Under the pieces are notes generated by a model that saw only the letters and a program-made list of their open reading frames with translations, had not been told where the DNA came from and ran no database searches. Of a DNA stretch of 64,000 bases, positions 44,038 through 56,240 are shown piece after piece. Position numbers and translations under genes: made by a program. How positions within the stretch are numbered: position 1 is the stretch's first letter; every line of letters begins with the position of its first letter. The DNA is from Clusia tigrina (lineage: Eukaryota > Arthropoda > Insecta > Diptera > Clusiidae): the NCBI GenBank assembly GCA_920105625.2, contig OV050032.1:5904129-5968128 (forward strand). The letters are read 5' to 3'.

Positions 44038-44510
44038 GTGACACTGCCCTCAAATCCTTCAAATCTTTTGTACCAAGAAATCAAAATTACTGATACTAGA
44101 AATCTATTCAGACACTGTTTGATACGCTCGGAGAATAGGTCTAGTCCCAATATGACGTTGGAAGCAAATGCAACGAGCACCACCAGGAGACGACACTGCA
44201 TCCATTATAAAGCACTGGCGAACATAAGCTCGTATGAAGAGCAGGAGCAGACTGTGGACCATCTCCTCTGTAGGTGCGCGGCTCCAGCTAGAAGCAGAGC
44301 GGGATCTAGGCAAATCCGCTTTCAGTTCTCTTACGGTAGTGTACGGCGCGAAGGTCAAACAAATCCTGCTATTTATGAGGACTTCAAAATGGTTTCACGA
44401 GTAAATCATAGGTGCATTGTTACGCGGTGGAGTCTCACTGGACCCATAGAGTCTGAGTGAGTTACAGTCTGTAGACTAATTGCCACGAAAACCTAATCTA
44501 ACCTAAGAGG
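44038..44510 (+). mobile_element. LINE 3' end with Cys/His domain and TAACC-like tail
   Basis: The plus frame contains the acidic spacer and second half of the LINE Cys/His motif: YEEQEQTVDHLLCRCAAPAR (about 44237-44296). The preceding CxxC pair is degenerate. The ORF runs on to a stop at 44458-44460. After it the 3' flank has GGACCCATAGAGTCTGAGTG and GTCTGTAGAC, followed by CCTAATCTAACCTAA. The same 3' end occurs on the minus strand at 54345-54450. Confidence 0.75.
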
Positions 44511-45227
44511 TCCTTTGACAAAGCCCAGTTTGCCGGGGACGGGACATGAGTGCTGCAGTCACTCACAAATTGTGAAGTGACAACTGAAGACTACGTCAGA
44601 ACCACAGCATTATAAAGAGCAAATTATAGTGACGGACCTACCAGTACTTCTCGTAGATCGCAGCCCACTTAAACTGGCAGTTAGGGTGCCTTACAGGTCG
44701 CATATGACCGGCCCCTTGCAGCGATTCAGTTTAGCATACGCGCAATTAATTTGCACATTTTGCAGATTTCGACGCGCACACGGTCTGCTGCAAGAGACTT
44801 CTGCACTTTGCTTTGTGGTTGTGAGCGCGTATGTCGCTGGGCCCACTGGCAACATTGTTGCAGGCAACATGTTAACCATGCAGCGGCAGCGGCAGCGTAG
44901 CAGAGTGGCTGCATGCATAATTCAGCTCGGGATTAATTGCTAATTGCGGGGCATTTGATGCAATTTTCGGAATTTTCACGCACTTTAACAGGAATTTGCC
45001 TCAAAGAAGTGCCAGAGAGGGTGCAAGAGAGCTTAGAAAAGAGTGTGCAAATGATGGGGAGTGAGTGAGTGAGTATCGAGCATGGCCTGTGAGGAGTCCT
45101 ATTTGGTTGGTTGTTGTTGTTGCTTGTTATCTTGTCTTTGACGCATGTGCGCGTGAGTGAGTAGGTTGCGCTGAGCTTGCCGCGTATGTTGCAACTCTGC
45201 TGCTGTGCTTGTTGCTGCTGCTGCTGC

Positions 45228-45259
<32 letters not shown>

Positions 45260-46259
45260 TAGCTCTTTGATTTATGCGCATATTGCACACATTCAGAAGT
45301 ATTCCGAAATTTATGCTCTGCCGTTGGGAAATTCGAAATTCCTTTCGCATAATTTATGGCCCGTGGAAATGATATTTTTAAGTGGTATGCGACAAAATTA
45401 AGATTTATGCCTTGCGTAATACACATTTCAATGCAGCGCTCGGAGCGTGTGGCAAACGGGCTCTTTCCCTTTTTTATAGCGTTTTTATTTATAGGTCTAT
45501 AAAAAAAATGCTCTCGTAAACAGTTTTATAACTTTGGGTTATTTGCGGTAATTCTTTTGAGGGATGCTAATCTATACTAGCGACCATAATCGCTTCCTAA
45601 TACAACTTATTGGAGATTATGGAGGCGGAAGACCTTTCTGGAAAGTCATAAGCAACAGATCTATGTACACTCTTATCAGAAGTTGTCCGATAAGAGGGGC
45701 CTGAACAAAATTACCAAGTTTCTTTGTTACTATAAAAGCATTACTTTGACTTTATAAGGGCCCTGTATCTATATACATCTTTAACACTCTATATATCTAC
45801 TCTCTATATCCACTGTCTATATCTACCATTATTCTCTATTATCATAAGTTGTCTGATAAGATAGTCCTGAAGAAAATTATCAAGTATTACTTTAACTGTA
45901 TATGGACCCTAATTGGCTTGAACAAGAGAGACATTATCCCAATAATATCAGCCGAACACTGACTCTACCTCCATAATGTTCAAAATTATGTCCTACCCCA
46001 TCCCCATATTATGCAAAATACTTGTACGACCCCACCAAAAGACTCAAACTCCAACTTAAATTGCAATATAGCATTAAAGAATCTATGAAAGCGAGACTTA
46101 CAAAGGTGGAACTGTATTAATTGTCTTCTTCTTTCTATATATTCTATATAGAACATTGATGTTTAAGTACCTCATGAAAGATTCACTCTCCACCAAATTT
46201 AAGAGGAACATTATAATTCGCGAATTCCGACGATTGTTCATTTTCAAAGGTAACATGGA
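44511..46259. other. non-coding stretch; CTG/GTT run and a diverged duplication
   Basis: No gene is supported. A (CTG)n(TTG)n run lies at 45203-45257. Around 45677-45760 and 45840-45915 two stretches with AGTTGTC.GATAAGA and AAAATTA.CAAGT resemble each other and may be an old duplication. Confidence 0.45.
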
Positions 46260-46730
46260 AATGAGCTGCATGAAAGATTAATGGTAGGCCTCCCAGGAAC
46301 ACCATAAAACCAGGAAAGAAAGCACTCAATGGCGACAATGTGATCCTCATAACACCTTTCCTCGTAGAAAACACGCACCCAGAAAAGGATCAAAGTGTGT
46401 TTGGTGTGGTGATTGGCTTAGCAGGAGCTTCTTCATCATCGCAGATTTTGTGACATGACTTGCAAGTCGCCGGACGTTTTTTCATTGAAATGAGATGCAT
46501 GAAAGATTATTGGTAGGTCTCCCAGGAACACTCCAAACCCAGAAAAGAAGGCACTCAATAACGACAATGTGATCCTCATAACACCTCTGCTCGTAAAAAA
46601 CAAGCACCCCGAGGAAAGGAAGGATCCAAGTGTGTTTGGTATAGTGATTAGCTTAGCAGGTGCATCACCGCTGATTTTGTGACAGTGAGTTGCAAGTCTC
46701 CGGTAATTTCGATAACCAAATGGAACTTTT
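46260..46730. repeat. 229-bp tandem duplication
   Basis: ATGAGCTGCATGAAAGATTA at 46261 and ATGAGATGCATGAAAGATTA at 46490 start two units. They share CTCCCAGGAACAC, GACAATGTGATCCTCATAAC, AGTGTGTTTGGT and TTGCAAGTC.CCGG, with about 10-15 percent difference by eye. The minus-strand frame is similarly readable in both units, but no family is recognised. Confidence 0.88.
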
Positions 46731-47139
46731 TGACCAAAGTCACACTTGGCATCTCTCACGGTAGTTTAAGTAGATAATATCCCTGTGGTCACAGGTACTT
46801 AACTTTGATTGCTTGTTAATCACTTCGTATTGTTCGAAATCCTTTCCCAAAGCTTAGATGGCTCCCCAACAAAAATGTCGACAACTGTTGTTGAACAGTC
46901 ATAAAACAAAACACACCGAGCAATTCGCTGTTTACAGTGATCAATGTATGATCAGCGTTTAACGTCACTGCTAGCTGAAACACTCAGTTAAGTCGCCAAT
47001 GACCCACACAAATGCTGGCAAGTCATCAGTAAGCAAACTCACCAAACTTGGATCAGATAAGGTGGTCAAGCTGCTGGAGGCATAGATATAGTTGCTATAA
47101 AGTCACCGCTATAGATATAACTCATCATTAGTTTGGTGG
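46731..47139. other. non-coding stretch, nothing recognised
   Basis: No gene, array or mobile-element domain is visible. Confidence 0.4.
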
Positions 47140-47385
47140 TCATTGAATGCTGAAGGATAGGGTCGTGCGTGAGGCCAATGGGTGTTGGGCACACGAAAGC
47201 ACTTGCTTAGCGACCAGGCGAATGTGGCCGGAGCTTAATAGGAGGAAATCTAGAGACTTGCTTGCCCTGTCGAGGGAAGATATCTCTAAGGTCGTGGCTT
47301 GTATAACTGTAGCGTTTTGTAGCCCACCCAGGAGTGCACATCATGCAAGTCAGTTTAGCAGCGGATTGCGACGATAAGTGAGGAA
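47140..47385 (+). mobile_element. LINE RNase H connector fragment
   Basis: The plus ORF at 47147-47377 contains RRMWPELNRRKSRDLLALSR followed by DISKVVACIT, the conserved stretch after RNase H and before the Cys/His motif in Loa/Jockey-type polyproteins (compare 39.2 and 40.1 kb, minus strand). The expected TGHC block has been lost. It is a short isolated remnant. Confidence 0.75.
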
Positions 47386-49359
47386 GCGTGGCCACAGTCC
47401 ATCAGCCACGGCGAGGCGCGTGCGTATTTGTGTGCGTGAGTTAATTTCGCTCTTCACTGGCGCTTGCATTTCACTTTCTTGCATAGCATTTTGTGCCACG
47501 TGACATATGCTGAAAGTCCTATCAGCAAGTCAGCAAGTGGCCTGCACTCCCATGGAAGCAATCGCAGACATCCATCTGCGGTGTACCTTTGCAAGTCGTG
47601 CTGACTGCCACAGTCATACGAATTGCGGCTGTCGAACCGTGGCCAATTTTTCAGCAAATACAACCAGCAAAAAGTCGCGGAACAAAATGAAACATAAAAT
47701 GGAGGGGGAAAAAACCAGCAGCAATAATCGCATGCAAACATCACTTAAAACAATCAATCAGCAACGATTTTTCGCTCAATTAGACATCATCATTCAATCT
47801 ACAATTCGTGCACTCACGTGACCAAATACACGAGCTGCAACAGCAACAGCAGCAGCATCGGCAGCAGCAGCAGCAGCAGCAGCAAGTGAACCGGCAGCAG
47901 CAAAAAATGCAATTTCAACTTATTGCCTAAGTGGAAGCAGTAATAAAAAAGAAGTAATACGAAAAAATAAAGGTAAAACAGAAACACAAAGGCAAACAAA
48001 ATGTGTGGAGTTGGAGGCTTTTCTTGCAAGAAATGCAAACGAAATGAAAAAACACCACTTGGCGAGCTGAAATTGAAATGACGCAAAATAGAGTGAAACA
48101 CAGCAAAAGCCGCAAAGCAATTTCAGCACGATTTCTGCAATGCTTTATGATGATTTTCACATTCGTCCGAGCGGCAGTGAAGCGTGTAGGCAGCCCAGAT
48201 GCTCCTCCTCCTCCTCCAGACGACGATCGGGAAAATGTTGTTATGTGCCTTGGCTGAGCGCAAGTTGTGGGAATAGCCTCAGCTGCAGCCATAGCAGTGA
48301 AGCTTCTTGCAATTTAAAGAATTATGCAAAATCTCGCTTAATGCCACCGCCGCCACCGTCAATCGTTGTTGCCAAATTATAATAGGGCCACAAAAAAGTT
48401 GCGCCAACAAAAAGACAACCAAATTGTATTCATTCCACACAAACGGAAATGAAGAAAGTCTCTATCAACATAAAGCGGCCACGACGGCTCGCAACGAAAA
48501 TGAATCGTAAATGAACGTAACGACTTGCAGCGGCGGTGAGTTGCGTGCTTAACATGCTTGTTGCTCACGCTTGTTCGGCCATAATGAGGAAAATAATGAG
48601 CGCCGCACTCGCAACTGCAACTGCAACTGCCGCCGACAACAATCACAACAAATCAGCACAGTTTGTACATCATTATCGACATTTGCAACTGTTGTGTCCC
48701 GTATGCATGTTTGAGCGAGTGTGTGTGTGTGTGTGTGTGTGTTTGACATGAACGGTAATCAATCTAATGAAATGAGCTCAAACGGGCTCATGCAGCAACA
48801 AACAAAAACCGAACTCTCATAATCCACTCGTTTGAACATGCAGCGAAATCGCACAAATCAAACGAGCATCAGTTAGAGTTAACGAGATCAGGTAGGTTCG
48901 TCTCTGGCCCCGTGTTGGTCAGTCAGTTGGTTGGTTGGTTGGTTGGTTGGTGGGTTGGTTGCTCGATCGGTGTGGCGCGGCCCGGCCTAGCCTGGCTGGC
49001 TGCGAACAGTAGCCGGCAACAGTCAATCAATTGCGTACGGTTTGCTTCGTGTGCATCAATTGCAACGCAAACAGTGCACAGCCCGCTTGTGGCAGCCGGC
49101 TGCTGGAGATTTTCGCTCAAGTGCTCCATTGCTGCCGCGCAATTTTCTGATTGATAGTTGCGAATATAAATGAAAATGAAGATTGAAAATTGAAATGGAA
49201 ATGCAGATGCAGATGCAGATGCAGATGCAAATGTAAATGAAATCGAAATGTAAAATGCAATTGTTTAAATCAGTATTTTAATATTGCAACAGCAGAGGAG
49301 AGAGGCTTGCCATTTCAATGGCCGGTAGCTAAATAGTTACTGCGAATTGTCGGAGCGAG
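47386..49359. other. unique non-coding DNA rich in CAG, CAA and GT runs
   Basis: No gene is supported. It holds (CAG)n at 47838-47884, (GT)n at 48718-48742, GGTTGGTTGG at 48926-48958 and (GCAGAT)n at 49201-49229. Confidence 0.5.
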
Positions 49360-50590
49360 GCGTAGCTACTGCCGTACTGATGCTCTGGGAGTGATCACAT
49401 GCATCCCTTCGATAACCACAACAATTGAGAGGAAGGCATGTGGTGAAGCCTTACGCCTTCAGGACATCTAGAACAAAAAATAAGAAAGAAGAGAAAAGGT
49501 GGAGACCTTTGGGAGCAGATGTGGGTGCTAGATCCCTTTCTCACACTATGTTGAGAAAAATATCATTCACTACACTCTATAAGGTTCATATTTCTGCAAG
49601 AGATAGGTTTGAAGCATTCATTATCAATATTCCCCACAAGTTGCCCAGGTATGGTATACTGATGGGTCCACATTGGAATACAGTAGTACAGGAGCAGGCA
49701 TAATGGGATCACTGACAAGATGCCCAGCTATGGTATACTGATGGGTCCACATTGGAAGACAGTAGTACAGGAGCAGGCATAATGGGAGGTAGGTAGGTAG
49801 GTAGGAGTGGCCGCCCAGTTTGCCAAAAGCACACTTGAGCACACATACTGGCCCATTGTGATACCACGGTGTGGCGCCGTTCAAGCACTGACTAAAAAGG
49901 TTCCCATACTTGGGATGGTGATAGTCAGCGCAAGGACTGGGTAAGACTCGAAGCAAGTATCCGAGAATGTCTTCCTAGAAGCTTATATACATTATGTCAG
50001 AGAGCCAGGCTGCCCTTAAGGCACTGGGATCGTCGCTGAAGAATGTCATAAAATCCCGAATGAACTAGGCAAAGACAACAATGTCACACTTTGTTGGGTG
50101 CCTGGACAAAAAGACCACGCTGGGGATGTAAGTGCGGACTGCCTCTCGAAAAGGAGAGCGCTTCGTCCATTCATTGGCCCTGAACCTTTCTGCAGGCTTA
50201 CTTTGGAACAGCGAAGACGCTTAGATAGTTACTCAATGACATCATGCTTCTGGCCAAAGACAGGCAAAGAGATTTCTTTCCCCCAACCAAAGTAACTCCA
50301 AAATTATACTAGCCTTAAACCGTGAAATTCTTAGAACTCCAGTGGGGTATCTGACAGGACACTGCTGCTTAAAGTATAACCTTAAAAGATAGGTCTGTCG
50401 GACATTTCTGTCTGGAGATACTGTGGACACAACTCTGAAGCATCAGAACACATTTTATATGAGTGTTCAACGATCAAAAGTAAGAGACTAAAATTTTCGG
50501 GGGAATTCTTCACAGACTCTCCCACAATTTGGATACTTCAACCTTCCAAAGTGCTCCAATTCATAAAAAGCCTAAGGTTAGAGTGAAGCA
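49360..50590 (+). mobile_element. decayed LINE, RT end to 3' end, with duplicated RNase H start
   Basis: In order on the plus strand: a reverse-transcriptase tail (TTIERKACGEALRLQDI, about 49412-49465), then WYTDGSTLEYSSTGAGIMG (RNase H start) from about 49654. A 79-bp direct repeat repeats that segment (TDGS codons at 49660 and 49739). After a nested insertion come YIMSESQAALKALGSSLKN (Asp replaced by Glu), then LCWVPGQKDHAGDVSADCLS (the usual GH replaced by GQ), the connector, GYLTGHCCLKYNL, and the Cys/His region with ASEHILYECS and a final LQFIKSLRLE stop near 50583-50585. Frames change several times, so the copy is dead. Confidence 0.87.
49787..49940 (-). mobile_element. short retroposon family A, nested in a LINE RNase H domain
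   Basis: A minus-oriented family A copy, with its (TAGG)n tail at 49787-49802, sits between the TDGS and SESQAA parts of the LINE RNase H domain. The LINE reading resumes just after it. This shows that family A is a discrete insertable unit of about 150 bases, younger than the LINE copy it interrupts. A short repeat (GGG) flanks both sides; I cannot define a longer target-site duplication. Confidence 0.85.
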
Positions 50591-53160
50591 TAGGGGTTAG
50601 CACAATATGTTTTTAAGGGCCGCGTTGTATTCCCTGACATAGTACATCTAAATCTACTGCCGACTCCCCTTTACCCCACTTCTTACAGTCTTCTTAAAAT
50701 GGATTAACTGGAGAGGCGTACAGAGTGTAACTTTTACGTTAGAAGGTTTCTGCCCTTTCATTGTCCTTTGTTTATTATTCTTCATTCATAATTTGCTCTT
50801 AGCTTTGGTGGAACTTTTATTCGATGCATAATATGATCTACTCCATTTGTTCTCCTAGCTTATTTTGGTCCAAATTCTGCAAACCTCTCTTCGTAAGAAT
50901 CTTATGCTATCGTTTTTGATATATTTTTCTCAGCAGGCTTGGAATCACCTCCTTTAATATTCAATAATTATAAATGATGTGCTTCTTTCCGAACCTTTGC
51001 CCATATCGAACCTCGTTCGGGTTCCATCCGTATCACACCACAAGTTCTGCGAAGTCAAACATGTTCGACACGGCGGTGTGAACATGTCCTTGCAGAACGA
51101 TTAGTGATATGACAACTGGACAAATATGCGTGCCTTTTGTGACCTAACTAACGTAACGGTACATGGAGCTATGTAACTTTCCTATGCGTACTTAACTGGA
51201 GGACCACACAAATTTCCATATCACACAGCACAAAACTAGACGTCGAAAGCTCCACGCAAATGCCCACGCACATCTGGTACTGTGCGAGTATGATTGTGTT
51301 TATGGCATCCTTCAGGAGAAGAATAGTTATAAAGGCATTATGGTCCAATATCCCCCTCCACCCTCAGCATATCGCTCTTCGACTTCCTGCAAAACAAAGA
51401 ATACTTTACTTATTATTCTTGACTTAGTATGCGAAACGCCTTCTCTGACAAGTGCTTTTTACTGGCCGCGTTGTTCGCATCTAGTCTAGTATATTCTCAC
51501 TCTCCTCCACTAAGCTAGCAATGTGCACCTCTCAGCGTCAATTGGAGCAGCTGTGTAATAGCATCTAGTCTAGTATATTCTCACTCTCCTCTACTAAGCT
51601 AGCAATCTGACCTCTCAGCGTCAATTGGAGCGAGCAGCTGTGTAACTGCCTACTCATAATTTATACCGCCACTCATTGACCTACAAAACTCATAAGTCAC
51701 CTACCTCTCTTTGCAGACATAGCATAAAATGACAATTCGACGTACTCCTCCCTCCCCCTGGTTGTCATAAAGCACCCCGCTTCCCATACGACGCGACGTC
51801 TCTAGCACAGAGTCACGTTTCTGTCAGCATGAACGCTTTAGTTGTGTCATGATCACCTCCAGTAACTACTTCAGTTTCCTATGTGCCCCCGAAAGGCGAA
51901 AAAGAAACTCAACCACAACAGTTCAGCCAGCAGGATCAAAGGGCAAAAGATCATTTTCAAAAGAGTAAATAAAAAATTGGACGAAAGCTTAGCAAGCGTC
52001 CTAAGATCTCCCAAAGTGATCTGAAAATGAAAATGAAAATTGTTGCCCTAAAAAGGCGCACAACAGAGAAAACTCATAAAAATGAATTGAAACAAAAACA
52101 AAACAGAAAGCAGAAAACTATGTTAACAGTCTGCCTCGCACAGCTACCGCTCGCACTAATTATAAGCAGCAGAACTTGCCTTTGTCCGCTGCCCTTTTAG
52201 AGCAGAAATTTCCCCAAAAGGAGCGCACTCGCAGTCAGTCAGTCACGGAAGTTCAAGAAATCCAAACGATCAGGCAAAAGATCACATCAATGCGCAGTCT
52301 TTCGCTCTCCTCTCAGCGGCGGGGCGGGGGTGAAAGTCTAATTGTGCGGCAGTGGCAACTGAAACCAACTACCAACTAAGGGAGTGCAAGGCAAGTCGAG
52401 TTCGGTTCACCACAGTTCAGAGGAGTTCAGTGCAGTTTCAGTTGAGTTGAATCGCGTTGACTAGGGAAGGGGGGGGGGGAGGGGAAAAACGTAGTGGCAC
52501 GATCCGTAATAAGCTATTTCGATTTTATTGACTGCGTTTATTGGTTCGGTGTACATTTTGAATGAAAGGACTGAGATTTAGCGGAGCAGTGGCGAAAGAG
52601 AGCAGCCGGCAGACAAACGAAACATGGAAAAGTGTTGCAGCGACAAATTTCGTACGTGCCACAAATGCACAAACAAACGAATGCGCTAAATCCACGGAGT
52701 GAACTGGTGACCCCAAATTTGTTACGAATGGGTTCACTCCGCTGGGTTTTTTTTTTTGTTTAATGTTATCTTTTTATCTTTTACTTTTGTTAATTTTCAA
52801 TTTCTTTGCTGTGTATTTTATGGGAATGAGGCGCTGCCAGTGTTGTTGTCGTTGTCACCCGTGCAATAATGCCATTTAATTGCCCAAACATTTATGCTGT
52901 TAAACGCCGCGAGACGCCACCGCCAACCCACACACATCACACACATACAGTTAGAAAAGGTTAACGATCTTTTGATGCTCACTCCTCCGGAGTAGAAGTC
53001 AGTTAAACTCAGCACAGTTCAGTTCCGAAAGCTGCCGTTTCCATTCCATTCACGTTCACTTAATTGGTTCTTTTTGAATTATGTCGACGGCTGCCGCCGC
53101 TGGCTACAGGCAAAGTGCACGCGGATCTTGTACCTGTTGACTTGACATGACAATTGCAAG
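50591..53160. other. non-coding stretch
   Basis: No gene is supported. Apart from the 84-bp duplication listed separately it has only a G run at 52470-52480 and a T run at 52747-52757. Much of it is unique-looking. Confidence 0.45.
51477..51645. repeat. 84-bp tandem duplication
   Basis: GCATCTAGTCTAGTATATTC begins units at 51477 and 51561. Both continue through CTAAGCTAGCAAT and CCTCTCAGCGTCAATTGGAG. Non-coding. Confidence 0.93.
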
Positions 53161-53175
53161 TGCCAGCAGCAGGAA

Positions 53176-53531
53176 AGCAGCAGCGGCAGCGACAGAAGCA
53201 GCAGCAGCGACAGCACTAGGGACAGCACCAACGACGGCACCAACGACGGCATCAGCGTCGGCATCAGCGACAGAACCAGCGACGGCAAAAGAGACAGCAA
53301 AAGAGACAGCAAAAGCGACAGCACCAGCGACGGCATCAGCGACAGAACCAGCGACAGCATCAACGACAGCACCAGCGTCGGCACCAGCGACAGCACCAGC
53401 GACAGCACCAGCGACAGCACCAGCGACAGCACCAGCGACAGCACCAGCGACAGCACCAGCGACAGCACCAGCGACAGCAGCAGCGACAGCACCAACGGCA
53501 GCAGCAGCGACAGCAGCAGCGACAGCAACAA
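53176..53531. repeat. 12-bp minisatellite (GCACCAGCGACA)n
   Basis: About 28 units with variants (GCATCA, GCAAAAGAGACA, GCAGCAGCGACA). It reads as Ala-Pro-Ala-Thr on the plus strand and Val-Leu-Ser-Leu on the minus strand, so the 216- and 180-codon ORFs here are artefacts. Confidence 0.96.
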
Positions 53532-54344
53532 TACCAGCAACTCATGCTTCGCTGCACATTTACTCGCGCAGGCTTTGCAGGAAGCAGAAGATCGGCTGCA
53601 CACCACATAAACCAACAACAACAGCCATAGCCCCCACCTTGCTTCTCACAGTCAATTATACACACCCGCCACTCAACTCGCAGCCCCAACGCTCAGCTCT
53701 AAGCAGCGCTCGTGTCTCGCAATTGCTCACCATTCCGGAGCAGGTGATTTGTGTAATTTATTGTTCTATTGTTCGAGCAGCATTTCCACAACTCTGAGCA
53801 CTTAAAATGCGTTGTTGCCGTTGCTGTCATTCTTGCTGTTGTTTGCTTTAGTAATTTCATTATCCAGCCAAAACTGCTGCGTCTGCTCAGGCGACCCCAC
53901 TTAAGTAAAATCCACAAGTAACGTGGAACCACCATACCGCCATGCCAATAGACCGCACCAGACTAGTCTACCGCAGGCCACAGCTGCTGCTTCCCGAAGC
54001 GTTACCTTTGGCTGCGTGTCACATGCCATTTGCCCAAAGCGACATGCTTCAGTTCAACAATGATGCTCAAGCCTCACAGCCATCAAGACATATTTGACGC
54101 AATTGCCTATCAGGCAGGTGACCTGGGTGGGGGTGAAGGAGTCGAGGGTACGCAATAGGTTCCGAAAAGTTACCGATTGTCTTTCAGGTACAACTATATT
54201 TGCTTTTCTTGGGTTGAAATTATGTTAAGAACTGGTGCGCCAGTGTTTTGGCGCCATTCAAACTGGTGCAAAGTTCCGGATTAACCGTCATGTTTAATGT
54301 TGTCCATTGACTTCTGATACGAATACATCCCCATTTCAAAGTAG
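53532..54344. other. non-coding stretch, nothing recognised
   Basis: Unique-looking sequence without a supported gene or repeat. Confidence 0.45.
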
Positions 54345-54450
54345 GTCTGGTTAGGTTATCGTGGTAGCCGGTCTACAGACCAACTCACTCAGACCACCAT
54401 GGGTCCATTACGATACCACCGCGTAACAACGCACTCTGAATTACTCGTCA
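54345..54450 (-). mobile_element. LINE 3' tail fragment, minus strand
   Basis: The reverse complement carries the same 3' end as the element at 44.4-44.5 kb: GGACCCATGGTGGTCTGAGT, GTCTGTAGACC and AACCTAACCAGAC. Only the last ~100 bases are present, a strongly 5'-truncated copy. Confidence 0.65.
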
Positions 54451-54799
54451 AACCATTTCGAAACCTTAATAAAGCGCAGGATTTGCTTGACCTTCCGTAG
54501 TCTTGGGTTTTGGTATGTCCTTCACCGCGTTGTCCGTCAGAATTGGAGCGAAAAGTTGTTTAAGCAGGAGCGTTGACCTCAGCGCCAAATGCCATTACCG
54601 TCTTCAACGTTGTATGCTGTGTACTTCATAGAACCCACCAGACATCATCAGGCCAATGCATGCCACTCCACTTATTGCCCGCCATATAAGAGTAATCATT
54701 TCAATAGTTATGACTAAATATGAATAACTCTTAAATCCTAATCACATCTACAGCAAAGGATAAGCGCTGCTGTTGCCATATAATTCTCACTGGTGATGT
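54451..54799. other. non-coding stretch, nothing recognised
   Basis: No gene or array is seen. Confidence 0.4.
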
Positions 54800-55435
54800 T
54801 GTCTCTCTCTCTCTCTCTTTTTTTTGTTTTTTTTTTTTTTTTTTTTTTTGGTTCTCCAATATTGGAACGGAGGTGGAAATCTTCAAAAAGACACTGGTAA
54901 CATTACGGCACCAGTAGTTTGGGATTCTTACCCACTAAAACCACCTCCATCGCAGCTCTCTCTTTCTCTCTCTGCCTCTCTCTCTCTGTCTCTCTCTCTC
55001 TCTGTCCCTGTCTCTCTCCCTCTCTCTGTCTCTCTGTCACTCTCTCTCTCTGTCACTCTCTCTCTCTTTTTTTTTTTTTTTTTTTTTTTTTGTTTATTGG
55101 AGGTGGAAATCTGCAACCAGACACTGGACGACGCGCCAGTAGTGTAGGACTCTTACCCACTAAAACCACCCCCACGGAAGCGTCCCCTACGGTACATAAC
55201 CGCTAAGCAATACTTCATTCGGGGAGGGGAATGGTCAAAGGACCCCTCCTATGGATTCCCTGAACGTCGACGCCACTTCAACTGCGGAGGTCTCGCATTA
55301 TTTCTGCCGAGGCGTCACAGACCACTTCCCATTTCACTTTCACCCATGTCACTCTCTCTCTGTCTCCCTCTCTCTGTCTCCCTCTCTCTGTCTCCCTCTC
55401 TCTGTCTCTCTCTGTTTCTCTCTGTCACTCCCACT

Positions 55436-55487
<52 letters not shown>

Positions 55488-55500
55488 GTCTCTCTCGCTT
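54800..55500. repeat. duplicated unit with CT- and T-rich low-complexity tracts
   Basis: CT runs lie at 54800-54818, 54957-55067 and 55341-55496. Long T runs lie at 54829-54849 and 55068-55091. The phrase GGAGGTGGAAATCT..CAGACACTGG..ACCCACTAAAACCACC follows each T run (about 54868 and 55098), so a ~230-bp block including the T run is duplicated. The ORFs are Ser-Leu artefacts. Confidence 0.85.
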
Positions 55501-55666
55501 GATAGCAAATAACATTTTATCATTCATTCATTTCTGTGTTTGCTTTTATATGATTCCTCCATGTAAGATGATCAAGATGGACATCAATATAGTTACTTCA
55601 GTGCTTTGACATTATGTTGCGAGATTGTTGGGCACAGTTTCTTGACGAGATTTGCGTGGCTTTGTA

Positions 55667-56240
55667 TCAGCAACCTATACATTTGACGTTCCTAGGCTTA
55701 GTTCTCAAGAATTTTCTACATATTCCATTGCAGGTTGAGGGAGTTTCAAACGTACTCTTAATCGGATTTAGCTGAAAAACACTACACAGATATTGAGCAA
55801 AGGCTCCGCTTTTTACCTCATCACTTCTTGTCCTGGTGTTATTCGGAAGTCTTATCGGCTCTTCATATTCCAATGGAACCTTAGAAATTTGTTCCGCTAC
55901 CACACAGAGAAGTTGGTTTCTGATGTGCGGTTGAGGGCGTTTCCAACAATGTCCTTTCTTTTTTGGCCAGTGCATCTTTGGGAGATTTTGCTGCTGCCTT
56001 TAATTGTTGTTTAAAAAATGGAGATCTGTATTTTTGCCGGTAGCGTCTCAACAACCTTTTCTGCTTCACAAGAGTTTCAATGGGAACTGCTGTTTTATCG
56101 GCATTTTCGCATAGGTTCTTGCTTATTGTAGGGGTTGCCTTTAAAGCTGCTGGAACCAAAGTTGAGTTGACCTCAAGAACTTTATACTCAATCTCTTCTG
56201 CGGTGTTTACTGATATACTTCTTATATGCAAGCCAATTGG
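55667..56240 (-). mobile_element. LINE polyprotein linker region upstream of reverse transcriptase
   Basis: Two overlapping minus-strand frames (56231-55881 and 55975-55667) together read the linker between endonuclease and reverse transcriptase of Jockey-like LINEs: ENADKTAVPIETLVKQKRLL then RRYRQKYRSPFFKQQLKAAA, then after a frameshift EPIRLPNNTRTRSDEVKS and AFAQYLCSVFQLNP. The last matches the segment in which such proteins add new template-binding residues before the RT core. It is cut off before the catalytic motifs. Confidence 0.72.

Noticed and set aside
53079..53797. Ala-Pro-Ala-Thr and Val-Leu-Ser-Leu ORFs of 180-216 codons
   Set aside because: Translation of a 12-bp minisatellite, open on both strands.
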